Below, one piece after another: positions 17,480 through 26,413 of a DNA stretch of 64,000 nt; the stretch's first letter is position 1; every line of letters starts with the position of its first letter. A program made the translations under genes and the position numbers. Under the pieces are notes generated by a model. It searched no databases, was not told where the DNA came from, and was given only the letters and a program-made list of their open reading frames with translations. Origin of the DNA: Paenibacillus sonchi (GTDB taxonomy: Bacteria; Bacillota; Bacilli; Paenibacillales; Paenibacillaceae); contig NZ_CP068595.1 of the NCBI RefSeq assembly GCF_016772475.1, forward strand, positions 2,480,001 to 2,544,000, read 5' to 3'.

Positions 17480-17620
17480 ATGGGAAGTCTCCTTATTGCG
17501 TGGCTTTGTATGCTGTGTTTGTATTTTTCGTTTGAGGATAAGGTAAGCAGGAAAATTATACTTCCCGTGGCCCTGGTCGTTTTTTTCGGCACGCTGGGTT
17601 ACTGGAAGCTTTTAATGTAA
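17480..17620 (+). CDS. Possible 46-residue two-helix membrane protein
   Basis: Reads MGSLLIAWLCMLCLYFSFED, then a short charged loop (KVSRK) and a second hydrophobic helix ending GYWKLLM. Such a helix-loop-helix pattern is plausible for a small membrane protein. The AGGA upstream is only 2-3 bases from the ATG, so translation is doubtful. Confidence 0.3.
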   Translation: MGSLLIAWLCMLCLYFSFEDKVSRKIILPVALVVFFGTLGYWKLLM

Positions 17621-17921
17621 TTTTTATGCAGGTATCAGCTTGTTTTCAGGTTAAGGATATATATTGAATGTACCAAACACTCCCCGGTGTTTATAAATAG
17701 CTTGCAGGGTCTTGCCAGCTCCCATGGTGAGGCCCGTTTTATTTTGTCTGGCTGATCCTGGCGCAGCATGGGGTGGATAAAATAATCACTGGTATTTATA
17801 AAAAAAGGTGATTTTATGTGATATTTTTCACAATAAAATAATAAAAATTATTTTATATTAAAATTGAAATATCAAAGATTGAAACGTAACAAAAATAAAG
17901 CACCTCAAAAGGAGAATTATG

Positions 17922-18020
17922 ATGAGTCATGAAGGAAGTCTCCGCCGCGGGCTGGCATTCGGGTTGTTTTTGAGTATTCCGTTGTGGGTGTCCATGATTG
18001 GCTGGGTTCAGCTGCTGTAA
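17922..18020 (+). CDS. Possible 32-residue membrane peptide
   Basis: MSHEGSLRRGLAFGLFLSIP continues to WVSMIGWVQLL-stop: a positively charged N-terminus and one transmembrane helix. AAAGGAG lies 7 bases before this ATG (another ATG is three bases earlier). A terminator-like hairpin follows about 70 bp downstream. Signals at both ends and a sensible topology support a real small gene. Its function is unknown. Confidence 0.45.
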   Translation: MSHEGSLRRGLAFGLFLSIPLWVSMIGWVQLL

Positions 18021-18090
18021 ATCCCAATTCGCTATATCCGCAGTGTCTGGTTACGGGAGCGTATATAGCATTACATAGAGATGGATGAAG

Positions 18091-18123
18091 AACTGCTGCC
18101 GGTTGATTCCGGGGCGGTTTTTT
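18091..18123 (+). terminator. Probable terminator after the 32-residue ORF
   Basis: AACTGCTGCCGG pairs imperfectly (with G-U pairs) with CCGGGGCGGTT, then a T run. Confidence 0.5.
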
Positions 18124-18498
18124 GTTGTGCGGTCCTGATTCGAAGGAACGTTCTTGCTCCTTAAGGAGTAGCTATAGCTAGGAATAAAGATTCTGGATAA
18201 GATTTGAAATTATAGTTCGAATATACTAGATTTTAATATTAAAAATTGCAATTAAATACAGGATCTGATGCTGTAAAAAAGGAGAAAACCATTCTGCAGG
18301 GAGATTTCCTTCTGGACAGGAAGGCTGTAAAGCCTTATGAATAGCGGGTTTATCCATGTTCCAGGCAACCGTAACTTGAAAAAATAGTTAAGGAATAGAT
18401 TGACAATCGGGCAAGGAAGAGGCTAAACTGAAATTAGTTCAAAAGTAACAAATGTCATAGACTACATAAGTTTCACTTAATCTATATTTCTCATGTAT

Positions 18499-18590
18499 AA
18501 ACGCAAACCGTCCGAAAGGACGGGACGCAAAGTCAGGAATCTAATGCCCGACCAGGGCTATGATCGTCCGGCCGCCGTGAAGCTGACCCT
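18499..18590 (+). promoter_or_regulatory. c-di-GMP-I (GEMM) riboswitch
   Basis: Shows GCAAACCGTCCGAAAGGACG followed directly by GGACGCAAAGTC. This is the GEMM P2 helix with a GAAA tetraloop and the near-invariant GGACGCAAAG. It runs into an intrinsic terminator at 18571-18607 and precedes a surface protein, a typical target class. The 3' boundary is approximate. Confidence 0.88.
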
Positions 18591-18607
18591 TCGTGGCGGT
18601 CTTTTTG
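18571..18607 (+). terminator. Terminator of the c-di-GMP riboswitch expression platform
   Basis: CCGCC and GAAG pair with CTTC and GGCGG, followed by TCTTTTTG, about 55 bp before the surface protein start. Confidence 0.85.
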
Positions 18608-18662
18608 TTGTTATAGTTTTTCCGCAAAATCATAGAATAAGTTACTAGGAGGTGCAAGGCGA

Positions 18663-20462
18663 TTGAAAAAAAGATCACAGAAAGCAGCAGCTCTGATTCT
18701 GACAGGGGTACTGGCATTGAGCAGCACGGTTACCTGGGGATGGAATGTTAAAGCTGCGGGAAATATGCCGTATATCCCTACCCCTGTCCTGGGTGTTGCC
18801 GGCAATTTTAACGCATTTATTTTTGGAGATTTCACGCAATCTTACGATCAGATTCATGGAAGGCTCGCGGCTGAAGGAAATATTACGTTGCAGGGGTACG
18901 GTGTTTCCAAGGATGCGCCCGGCGGGGATGTGCTGGTTGCCGGCAAAAATCTCACTCTAACAGACGGAACTATATACGGAGCAGCTGTATACGGAGGCAC
19001 TATAACCAGCATACGGGCGGATCTCAAGGAGACTCCCCGCCAAGGGACGCCGATTGATTTTGCGGCCGAGGAACAGTTTTTGGCCCGGCGTTCGGATGAA
19101 TTGGCCGCATTGACGCAGACACAGCCTTTTGTAAAAGAATATGGAAAAATCACTATTAACGCTCCGGATGCCTATAATGTCATTCATCTGGCCGCTGCTG
19201 ATTTGGCTGACGCCAACGGGCTGCAGTTCAACATAGCAGGTGATGCCACCGTCATTATTAATGTGGGCGGAAGCGCTGTGAAGATTCCCAATTTTCAATT
19301 CTGGGGAGGCAAACCCCGCAAGGTCCTGTTCAATTTCTATGAGGCTGCTTCTGTGAATATCGGGAACACGACAATCGAGGGCACGATATTGGCTCCTCAT
19401 GCCAGTGTCTTTTATGATCATGCAGAGCTTCATGGCACACTGATCGCAAAAGCGTTCAGCGGTTATGTGCAGATGCACCACTATCCGTATGAAGGCTCCG
19501 AACCGCCTGCAACGCCGACGCCGACGCCGAGCGCAACGGCGACACCGACGCCGAGCGCAACGGCGGTGCCAACGCCGAGCGCAACGGCGACACTGACGCC
19601 GAGTGCAACGGTGACGCCAACGCCGAGTGCGACGGCGACACCAACGCCGAGCGCAACGGCGACACCGACAGCAGTCGTAACGCCGACGCCAACAGCAGTC
19701 GTAACGCCAACGCCAACAGCAGTCGTAACGCCGACGCCGACAGCAGTCGTAACACCAACGCCAACAGCAGTCGTAACGCCGACGCCGACAGCAGTCGTAA
19801 CACCAACGCCGACAGCAGTCGTAACACCAACGCCGACAGCAGTCGTAACACCGACGCCGACAGCAGTCGTAACACCGACGCCGACAGCAGTCGTAACACC
19901 AACGCCAACAGCAGTCGTAACGCCGACGCCGACAGCAGTCGTAACACGGACACCGACGTCTAGCGCGTTACCGAGCGCCACTGCATCAGCGACGCCGACG
20001 CCGAGTACAGCACCAACACCTACAAGCGAAGTAACACCGGCGCCATCAACAGCAACGCCGACGCCAGACACTACAGTAATCTATGTTCCGGTAACGTTCC
20101 CGACGCCAACACCATCATTGGTAATCGGCACGATTGTGGATGATACCTTGATCGATGATGACCCATTACCTTTGGGGCCAGTGGCAACGGTCGCTCCAGT
20201 GCAGCCAACAGCGTCAATACAACCAACAGCCTCAATAGAGCCAACGCCAGCCCCTGCACCGGCCCCAACGGTAACACCGGAGCCGGAGGAAATAGTTATA
20301 ACAGATGACGAAATTCCTGCTGGCAGCGTGGATACCCCCGATAAACTGCCGCAGACCGGGGAAGCAAGTCCATCGCCTTATTATATCGCAGGTCTGGGAA
20401 TCGCTGGCTTGGGACTGCTGCTTAGCAGAACTGCAAGAAACAGCGGTAAACGCAAACGGTAA
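18663..20462 (+). CDS. LPxTG-anchored surface protein: choice-of-anchor A domain plus Thr-Pro repeat stalk
   Basis: Cell-wall-attached adhesin-like protein, 599 residues. It has a signal peptide (AAALILTGVLALSSTVTWGWNVKA), then a choice-of-anchor A domain (about 40-275: LGVAGNFNAFIFGDF, GDVLVAGKNLTL, VIINVGGSAVKIPNF, VNIGNTTIEGTILAPHASVF). Next is a Thr/Pro/Val/Ala repeat stalk (about 280-430) and a second low-complexity Pro region. The C-terminus is a sortase signal LPQTG, hydrophobic helix and NSGKRKR tail. The start is TTG at 18663 with AGGAGGTG 8 bases upstream. The riboswitch and terminator directly upstream imply c-di-GMP control, which fits a biofilm or attachment role. Confidence 0.9.
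   Translation: MKKRSQKAAALILTGVLALSSTVTWGWNVKAAGNMPYIPTPVLGVAGNFNAFIFGDFTQSYDQIHGRLAAEGNITLQGYGVSKDAPGGDVLVAGKNLTLTDGTIYGAAVYGGTITSIRADLKETPRQGTPIDFAAEEQFLARRSDELAALTQTQPFVKEYGKITINAPDAYNVIHLAAADLADANGLQFNIAGDATVIINVGGSAVKIPNFQFWGGKPRKVLFNFYEAASVNIGNTTIEGTILAPHASVFYDHAELHGTLIAKAFSGYVQMHHYPYEGSEPPATPTPTPSATATPTPSATAVPTPSATATLTPSATVTPTPSATATPTPSATATPTAVVTPTPTAVVTPTPTAVVTPTPTAVVTPTPTAVVTPTPTAVVTPTPTAVVTPTPTAVVTPTPTAVVTPTPTAVVTPTPTAVVTPTPTAVVTRTPTSSALPSATASATPTPSTAPTPTSEVTPAPSTATPTPDTTVIYVPVTFPTPTPSLVIGTIVDDTLIDDDPLPLGPVATVAPVQPTASIQPTASIEPTPAPAPAPTVTPEPEEIVITDDEIPAGSVDTPDKLPQTGEASPSPYYIAGLGIAGLGLLLSRTARNSGKRKR
19506..19957 (+). repeat. 24-bp coding tandem repeat (TPTPTAVV) preceded by TPTPSATA units
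   Basis: About a dozen copies of a 24-bp unit ending ACAGCAGTCGTA encode TPTPTAVV. They follow six to seven looser TPTPSATA-like units. Copies differ mainly by third-position A/G changes. The region forms the stalk of the LPxTG protein and is prone to length change. Confidence 0.9.
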
Positions 20463-20538
20463 AAGAAGTATTTATAATGAAGGGATTATAGCGGATTAAC
20501 CGAAGAGAGCGACTCTGCCCTTCAGCAGCATAACTAGC

Positions 20539-20585
20539 AAAAAGCAGGACTTCTTCAGCAATGGAGAAGCCCTGCTTTTTACTTT
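20539..20585 (+). terminator. Terminator after the LPxTG protein gene
   Basis: AAAAAGCAGG (20539-20548) pairs with CCTGCTTTTT (20571-20580) with an inner TTCT/AGAA helix. Confidence 0.8.
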
Positions 20586-20662
20586 TTGGTCTGGATATCT
20601 TGGAAGCTTCAGAGGATATAGGCGGTGCAGGAGGAATGGGCTCCATCCGCGGACTGAAGCGG

Positions 20663-22255
20663 ACAGAGGAGCACTAGCGTTGCATAAACACTGACATTAA
20701 CCGCAATGACAATTGAATTTAGTGATTATTTTCACAATATATTCAGTCAAGAAGAAAATGAACGACCTTTCTTAAGCGTAGGTCATTGTCATCCATATTA
20801 TTCCATAACACTCTTTATTTGTTGTTCTTGTTCTGCTCGATACCCGCTTTTTTCTGCTTCCGATCCACGATCCGTTTTTCGTTGACTGCTTTGGTGTAGG
20901 CTACTGGATGGTCGAGTGTCGGTGTTCTGCGCTTCGCCCCGGTCTTTCTTCGTCCTTTGGACGTTCGGGTCGGCCTTCGATTGAGCTCCTGGATGAATTC
21001 TTCCCACGTGTGCTCTTTGGCCGCATGAATTCGCAATCGTTTGAGGACTTCCCATTCTGTTTTCTCCGGCGCTTGCGTGTAACGAATGTACAGTGTCAGC
21101 GCATGGGCAATCAGAGAGAGGTACAAATGATTCCAGATTCCCTGCGGCTGGGTACTTTGCAAGCGAACCAACCGCAGATGCTGCTTCAGCCACTTAAAAA
21201 AGAGTTCGATCAGCCACCGGTGCTTGTATATCTCTGCGATATCTTCGGCGGAGGCCTCCCATTGCGTGGTCACAATTCGGTACAATCGTCCCTTTTCATC
21301 CGTAAATTCGACGAGACGAACGCGTTGCTCCATCGCCGTATATCCGCTCCCCATTTGGACGGTGGCGTCCCGCAGGATGCGGCTTCCTTCCGGAACGGGG
21401 TGCTCGTGGAGCACATTGGCTTGATGGTGGTCGGCGATGCGCATCACAAAATTCAGCCCACCTTCAATCCAGCGGTCCATCCGCTCGTAGCATACGTACC
21501 CGCGATCCAGGACATAGGTGACCTCTTCCTCGTGCAGCAACAGATCCGATCCTTCGTAGTCACTCACATTCCCCGTGGAAGGCACCATGTGCTGAACGAA
21601 GGTATGTTCCGGGGAAGTCACCGCGTACGAGACATGAATTTTAACGCCGCAGCGGTCCCGCGTCACCCGGGCCCAGTCAGACAAAAAGGCAGGAAGTTTC
21701 AAGCAACTGGCATCCACAAGAAGTAACCGCCCGACTCGCTGAAGCAGCCCGCTCGAGGCAGGACGGGACAGGTTTTTGATAAGATGGGTTAGGGCATAAA
21801 ACAGATGTTCCAGCAAGGCCGTAGGCAACTGATTCATCCGCCGGCTGACCTGTGAAGCACTAATGCTTGGAAGCCCTAGGAGTTCCTGCAGATCAGGGGA
21901 AGCGTCGAGCTGCCACGCATACTCGCGGTAGGATTCCCAGCGCAAAAGATGAGCGGTTACCGAAAGCTGCAATAGTGCGAGGGTACGCAGCTTTTTTACC
22001 CCATAGTCCAAAGGGACGCAAGTGGGGGACAAGGTAGGCAATAAAGAAAGGCATTGACGAATGACGGTCATTTTAGGTATGTTATCCATGGTGAGTCTCC
22101 TTTTGTAAAGTTGGGGTTGGATAACGACCTACATCTTTACAATAGGGGATTTTTCAGTTTATGCCCATGAAAATAAAATAAAATTTCACATATATAGTTA
22201 ATTTATCTAAATCAAATGTTGTGGGAGCTTTTATGCAACGCTAGTGACAGAGGAG
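20663..22255. mobile_element. Complete IS4-family insertion sequence with 17-bp IRs and 9-bp target duplication
   Basis: The inverted repeat CACTAGCGTTGCATAAA occurs at 20672-20688 and, reverse-complemented, at 22230-22246, giving a 1575-bp element. The 9-mer ACAGAGGAG flanks it directly at 20663-20671 and 22247-22255, as a target-site duplication would. One transposase gene lies inside on the minus strand. Perfect IRs, an identical duplication and an intact transposase point to a recent insertion. Confidence 0.95.
20815..22089 (-). CDS. IS4-family transposase
   Basis: DDE transposase that moves the surrounding element, 424 residues. The first catalytic Asp lies in LLLVDASCLKL, the second in VTYVLDRGYVCYERMD, and the third acidic residue in the IS4 signature YKHRWLIELFFKWLKQHL (Y-2-R-3-E-6-K). 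The C-terminus is very basic (RRPTRTSKGRRKTGAKRR). RBS AAAGGAG lies 7 bases before the ATG at 22089. No frameshift is seen, so it is probably active. Confidence 0.95.
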   Translation of the reverse strand: MDNIPKMTVIRQCLSLLPTLSPTCVPLDYGVKKLRTLALLQLSVTAHLLRWESYREYAWQLDASPDLQELLGLPSISASQVSRRMNQLPTALLEHLFYALTHLIKNLSRPASSGLLQRVGRLLLVDASCLKLPAFLSDWARVTRDRCGVKIHVSYAVTSPEHTFVQHMVPSTGNVSDYEGSDLLLHEEEVTYVLDRGYVCYERMDRWIEGGLNFVMRIADHHQANVLHEHPVPEGSRILRDATVQMGSGYTAMEQRVRLVEFTDEKGRLYRIVTTQWEASAEDIAEIYKHRWLIELFFKWLKQHLRLVRLQSTQPQGIWNHLYLSLIAHALTLYIRYTQAPEKTEWEVLKRLRIHAAKEHTWEEFIQELNRRPTRTSKGRRKTGAKRRTPTLDHPVAYTKAVNEKRIVDRKQKKAGIEQNKNNK

Positions 22256-22798
22256 CCCTTATTTTGCCGAAAATCTTGTTTTTTCAGCGGATACGGACTC
22301 AGGAGCCGTTATATCGTTCGATGGATCCCAAAATGAGGGGGAAAAGGACAAATAGAGTCATCTCAGTCCGTTGTCCTGCGGAAGAGACGAATTTTCCTTC
22401 AATAGCGGCTTTCCTGTCCGCAACGTCTGCGGACAGCTCGTGAAGGAAGCTCATCGTGTCCTCGGAGGGATCCAATCACAAACCGTAAGGTCAACAATGC
22501 ATGTCCTAACCTTAGCTTCTGGGCAAGGGTTCTGCCCTTGTTCTCGTCTTCCAGGACTGATGAGCTAAAACAAAGGCACTTCTGCCGTTGTTTCTGCCTT
22601 CCCGGGCTGGCGAGCCCAAACAAAGGCACTTCTGCCTTTGTTTCTGCCTTTGTTTTCGCCGCCGCAGAATGCTGCCCGGACTTTCCCGGCATTTCCAACC
22701 GTTCCCCCGGCCATGTTATACTATGCTGAAAATCGGGCGGCGTGCAGGGCTTGCCCTGGAGTGGATTTCATTATGCCGAAAGAAAGGTGATATTGTTC
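22247..22798. other. Intergenic region with imperfect repeats and hairpins
   Basis: No gene supported. Just right of the IS, GCGGATACGGACTCAGGAGCCGTTAT partly repeats the sequence that the IS interrupted. A hairpin CTGTCCGCA/TGCGGACAG lies near 22410-22435. Two copies of ACAAAGGCACTTCTGCC followed by TTGTTTCTGCCTT-like sequence are at 22570-22600 and 22620-22650. The second forms a perfect hairpin AACAAAGGCA/TGCCTTTGTT. Confidence 0.6.
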
Positions 22799-23743
22799 AT
22801 GTGGAGTGTTATTATACTTGCCGTTGTGATTATTGTGGCCGGCGGCTTGACTTATGCAGGGTTCTTTTTTTACGGAATCGCAATCAGGCGGGCACCCAAG
22901 GAGTTCCTGGCCAAAACCCCTGATCTCAAGGTGGACCCGCCCGTTGCCGGGCCTTCCTGGGGAGAAGGTGCGGACTGGGTATCCCGCCACAGCTTCAGGA
23001 AGATTGAGATTACTTCTGACGATGGGCTTACCCTGCGCGGTTATTATCTGCCGTCAGAGCGTGCCGCAGGGCGGACTGCTATCATAGCCCACGGCTATTC
23101 CGGGAAAGGCAAGGATATGGGGGCATACGCCAAAATCTACTACGAGACCTTGGGGTATCATGTGCTGCTTCCCGATGCCCGCGGACATGGCGACAGCACA
23201 GGGGAGTACATCGGGTTTGGCTGGCCGGAACGCCGGGATTACCTGAGATGGATTGAGTATATCCTTGCAGAGAGCGGGCCGGAGGCCCGGATTGTGCTGC
23301 ATGGGGTATCCATGGGAGGAGCCACTGTGATGATGACTTCCGGAGAAGAGCTTCCCCCACAGGTCAAAGCCATTGTAGCCGACTGCGGTTATACCTCTGT
23401 CAAAGCGCAGCTGTCTTACCAGCTGTGGCGGATGTACCATCTGCCGAGTTTTCCTTTTGTCCATATGGCAAGCTTTATCACCCGGATCAAGGCAGGGTAT
23501 TTCTTCGGAGAGGCCTCGGCGCTGAAGCAGGTCCGTAAAGCCCGCGTGCCCATACTGTTCATACATGGCGATGCCGACAAGTTCGTACCGTTCTATATGA
23601 TGGATGAGCTGTATCAAGCGTGCAGGAGTCCCAAGGACCAGCTTGTGATCCACGGTGCCGGTCACGGCGTGGCTTATGATACGGATAAGGCAGCGTATGT
23701 AGGGAAGGTAACTGATTTTGTGACCCGGTACTTTCAAATATAA
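22799..23743 (+). CDS. Alpha/beta hydrolase, membrane-anchored
   Basis: Serine hydrolase of the alpha/beta fold (YqkD/FrsA-like group), about 314 residues. It has an N-terminal membrane anchor (WSVIILAVVIIVAGGLTYAGFFFYGIA). The cap-less hydrolase core shows AIIAHGYSGKGKDMG (oxyanion region), LLPDARGHGDS, the nucleophile elbow GVSMGGATV, the acid in ILFIHGDADKFVPF and the catalytic His in IHGAGHGVAY. ATG 22799 is preferred to the upstream in-frame ATG because GAAAGGTGA lies 9 bases before it. Substrate unknown; extracytoplasmic location is likely but not certain. Confidence 0.87.
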   Translation: MWSVIILAVVIIVAGGLTYAGFFFYGIAIRRAPKEFLAKTPDLKVDPPVAGPSWGEGADWVSRHSFRKIEITSDDGLTLRGYYLPSERAAGRTAIIAHGYSGKGKDMGAYAKIYYETLGYHVLLPDARGHGDSTGEYIGFGWPERRDYLRWIEYILAESGPEARIVLHGVSMGGATVMMTSGEELPPQVKAIVADCGYTSVKAQLSYQLWRMYHLPSFPFVHMASFITRIKAGYFFGEASALKQVRKARVPILFIHGDADKFVPFYMMDELYQACRSPKDQLVIHGAGHGVAYDTDKAAYVGKVTDFVTRYFQI

Positions 23744-24270
23744 GAAAGTAGCCGTTTCTACTTGATTGATCCTGACAAAAGTCCCCTGAAACGTAGACGC
23801 GCCCGGTATCCGCAAACTGCGGTTACCGGGCGCTAATATGTTCCACACATGGTCTGCATTACTATCTACCAAATGCAGTTCCATGTCTTCTCCGTATATT
23901 TAATCCCCCGCCGTCCGTGAGCAAACGGGTGTCTTAATTCCTTGTTATTTCCAGCAGCCGTGTGGCGAGAATAATCCTTCCAAAACGACAAAAGCCCTAC
24001 CTCTCTTTTGTCCTTACGGCTCCGTGGCCGCGCCAGTGTGAATCGGAAAACTATGTTCGAATTTAATCTCATAAAAAGGAAGAGTACTGCAAGAAAACGT
24101 AAGATTTTGTGTCCAAAATGCCGATAATAGATAAACGGGCAACGAATCGGCTTGACATCTTCTTGATGGGGATAATATATACAGTAAACAAATGTTCTTT
24201 AATTATAGCACGGGATGTAAAGAATTGCAAACAGTTAAGCTGTATGGGCAGGCTGGAAGCGGGGGATCTG
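23744..24270. other. Intergenic region with two hairpins and a candidate promoter
   Basis: No gene supported. A strong hairpin (GCGCCCGGTA/TACCGGGCGC) is at 23799-23833 and a hairpin GACAAAAG/CTTTTGTC at 23987-24012. TTGACA at 24152 with an AT-rich -10 region near 24172-24182 could be the promoter of the HD-GYP gene. Confidence 0.5.
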
Positions 24271-25801
24271 ATGAATTTATACGGAGGTTTTTTAAAAAAG
24301 CAAATTCGTAACTACATATTCGGCTCCGTAGTTGCCGTGCTTGCGGTGGGGAGCCTGATCCTGCTCTCTTCACTTGAAATAAGCACCATAGAGTATTTTC
24401 GGCTGCTGATCATACTGCTAATTTCGTTCGCCATTATGGCTGTCGTGGAAATCAGTGTCTTCATCCGGCAAATCCGGCCGATCCGGGCCGCACTTACGGA
24501 GCATAGACCCACACTTGCTAAGCTGGAAGAAGCCTACTTGCATACTCACCGGCTGCCGAAGCTTGCGGTGCAGCGGATATTGGGCCCGCATTTTCTGGGG
24601 CTGTCCCTGCCTGCGTCGGTCATGACCTATTGGATGATTCGTACGGGATTAATCAATCTCCCCTACTTCTACCTTGTGCTTGCGGTGGCCGGGGCCATCC
24701 TGGTAGCGTGTATGCATGCGTTGATAGAGTTTTTTCTGACCTCCTCGGCAATTATTCCACTAATTAAGAACTTCAGAAACCGGGCCTTGGAATTGCACAT
24801 GGTTGATTTTTCTCTGGAGGGGCATGTGTTTGTGCCAATCCGTCCCAAATTCCTCATTACTTGTATGCTGATTGGCACCTTCCCGCTTGTGCTTTTCATT
24901 ATGGCGACCCAGATCCGGCTGGAAACACTGGGGGAAGAGCGGCTGAGAGTATGCGGAGCTACTGGGAGTGGGCCGGGCTTGTGCTGCTGATCGGCACTCT
25001 TTTTCTTCCATAGCAGCCTGGCTGCTGACCCGGAGCGTGCAGCATCCAATCAACGAATTATACCGGGCGATGAACAATATCAAGGACGGACGGCTGCTGC
25101 AGGTGCAGGATGAATACTCGGATGAATTCTCGAAGCTTGTGGCCGGGTTTAATATGATGGTCCGCGGGCTGCAGGCCCGGGAACAGCAGAGCAGGCAGCT
25201 GCTCGACAGCTATTTCACCACCCTGGCCGTAGCGCTGGACGCCCGTGATCCGTATACAGCCGGGCACTCGCTGCGGGTAGCGGAATATTCGGTCATTATT
25301 GGCCAGCTCGCCGGGCTTACAGGACAGCAGCTCGATAATCTGCGCAAATCGGCCCTGCTGCATGATATCGGCAAAATCGGTGTGCGGGACAGCGTGCTTT
25401 TTAAGGAGGAGGAGCTTACGGAGGAGGAGTTCGACCAGATCAAAAGTCATCCCGTCCTAGGAGAAAATATTCTGCGGCAGATTGAGCCTGAAGAGAAAAT
25501 GGCGCCTTACCTGGGCGGAGTCCGTTCCCATCACGAACGTTATGACGGCAAGGGATATCCCGACGGCTTGGCCGGAACGGCCATTCCCCTGCATGGCCGG
25601 ATTATCGCCGTGGCCGACGCCTATGATGCCATGACCTCGGACCGGCCTTACCGCAAAGGAATGGACCATGACCGGGCGCTCGCTATTCTGGAGCAGGGAA
25701 GAGGCACTCAGTGGGACCCTGAATTTGCCGGATTGTTCCTGGCCTACTTCGGAAAAACGGGTAAATCCGATAAAACGGATTATCCGGGCCGGGCAGGATA
25801 G
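24271..25801 (+). CDS. Membrane HD-GYP domain protein, likely c-di-GMP phosphodiesterase; two one-base deletions
   Basis: Predicted to hydrolyse c-di-GMP. The N-terminal part (MNLYGGFLKKQIRNYIFGSV onward) holds about six membrane helices. A HAMP-like segment follows (LLTRSVQHPINELYRAMNNI), then an HD-GYP domain with ALDARDPYTAGHSLRVAEYS, LLHDIGKIGVRD, RSHHERYDGKGYPDGL and AVADAYDAMTSDRPYR, so metal ligands and the GYP motif are intact. The frame breaks twice: at GG 24941-24942 (E-R-A-E-S-M restored by one G) and at the T5 run 25000-25004 (G-T-L-F-S-S-I restored by one T). Repaired length is about 510 residues. It is the only visible c-di-GMP enzyme near the riboswitch at 18.5 kb. Confidence 0.85.
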
Positions 25802-25951
25802 CAGGGCAATGAATGCGGGGATGTACAGCGGCTTTATCCTTATATTTCTTATTAAAGCGGATGCCATCCAGTTAATATTCGGTATCCGCTTCTGCTTGCG
25901 TGCCTATTTTGTGAACTGCCGCCTAAAACCGACAAATCCCGAGCACATTCA

Positions 25952-25980
25952 TTGAAGGATTGCAGGCGGACCGTTATAAT
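25952..25980 (+). promoter_or_regulatory. Promoter of the eetA-to-dmkA gene set
   Basis: TTGAAG at 25952, exactly 17 bp, perfect TATAAT at 25975. Forty bases later comes the eetA-like ATG with AAGGAG. Confidence 0.75.
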
Positions 25981-26020
25981 TAATAAGTCTGGATTTTAAT
26001 TAAAAAATAAGGAGATCATT

Positions 26021-26413
26021 ATGAAACGCGCAGATGTGCTGCTGATTTCCATCGTGCTCATTGCCGCGCTCGCTTTTATCGTACCGAGATGGCTCTCGAA
26101 CGATAACGACAAGGCGGGACCGGACAATAATCTTGTAGCCAATATAACGGTGGATGGCAAGCTGTATAAGACAGTGAAGCTTACAAAAGAGGAACAAACC
26201 ATTGATGTCCGCACGGAGCGCGGTTATAACATTTTGAAGGTGCATGATTACGGGATTGAAATGTACGATGCAGACTGCCCTGACAAGGTATGCCTGGGCT
26301 TTGGCCATATTACCCGTCCCAAGCAGACCATTGTGTGCCTGCCGCACCGGGTGTTAGTAGAAATAGCAGGCGCGGTGCCGGGGGAGGATGATATAGATGC
26401 CTATGTCCAGTAG
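26021..26413 (+). CDS. eetA: NusG domain II protein, EetA-like
   Basis: Membrane-anchored extracytoplasmic protein of the NusG_II family, 130 residues. It has a single N-terminal helix (VLLISIVLIAALAFIVPRWL), then the beta domain with NITVDGKLYKTVKLTKEE, MYDADCPDKVCLGFG (two Cys) and QTIVCLPHRVLVEI. This is the architecture of EetA in the Listeria EET locus, where it pairs with EetB and is required for electron export; its exact role is unsettled. RBS AAGGAG precedes the ATG. Its stop overlaps the eetB-like start by 17 bp. The assignment rests on domain plus neighbourhood. Confidence 0.8.
   Translation: MKRADVLLISIVLIAALAFIVPRWLSNDNDKAGPDNNLVANITVDGKLYKTVKLTKEEQTIDVRTERGYNILKVHDYGIEMYDADCPDKVCLGFGHITRPKQTIVCLPHRVLVEIAGAVPGEDDIDAYVQ

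Larger units (their letters stand above)
17309..18498. other. AT-rich intergenic region with small ORFs and hairpins
   Basis: No long gene. It contains two candidate small proteins (17480-17620 and 17922-18020), a terminator-like element (18091-18123), a hairpin AAACAC/GTGTTT near 17673-17690, and a perfect hairpin AAGGCTGTAAAGCCTT at 18321-18336 in the long leader upstream of the c-di-GMP riboswitch. Confidence 0.6.

Noticed and set aside
19506..19957. Possible CRISPR array
   Set aside because: Units are contiguous, in frame and without unique spacers; they encode TPTPTAVV.
19456..20071. Minus-strand open frames of Ala/Leu/Val repeats opposite the adhesin stalk
   Set aside because: They are the reverse reading of the Thr-Pro coding repeat; no RBS and no protein family.
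23799..24072. Possible minus-strand gene or riboswitch in 23.8-24.1 kb
   Set aside because: Only two hairpins and short frames without RBS or recognisable protein.
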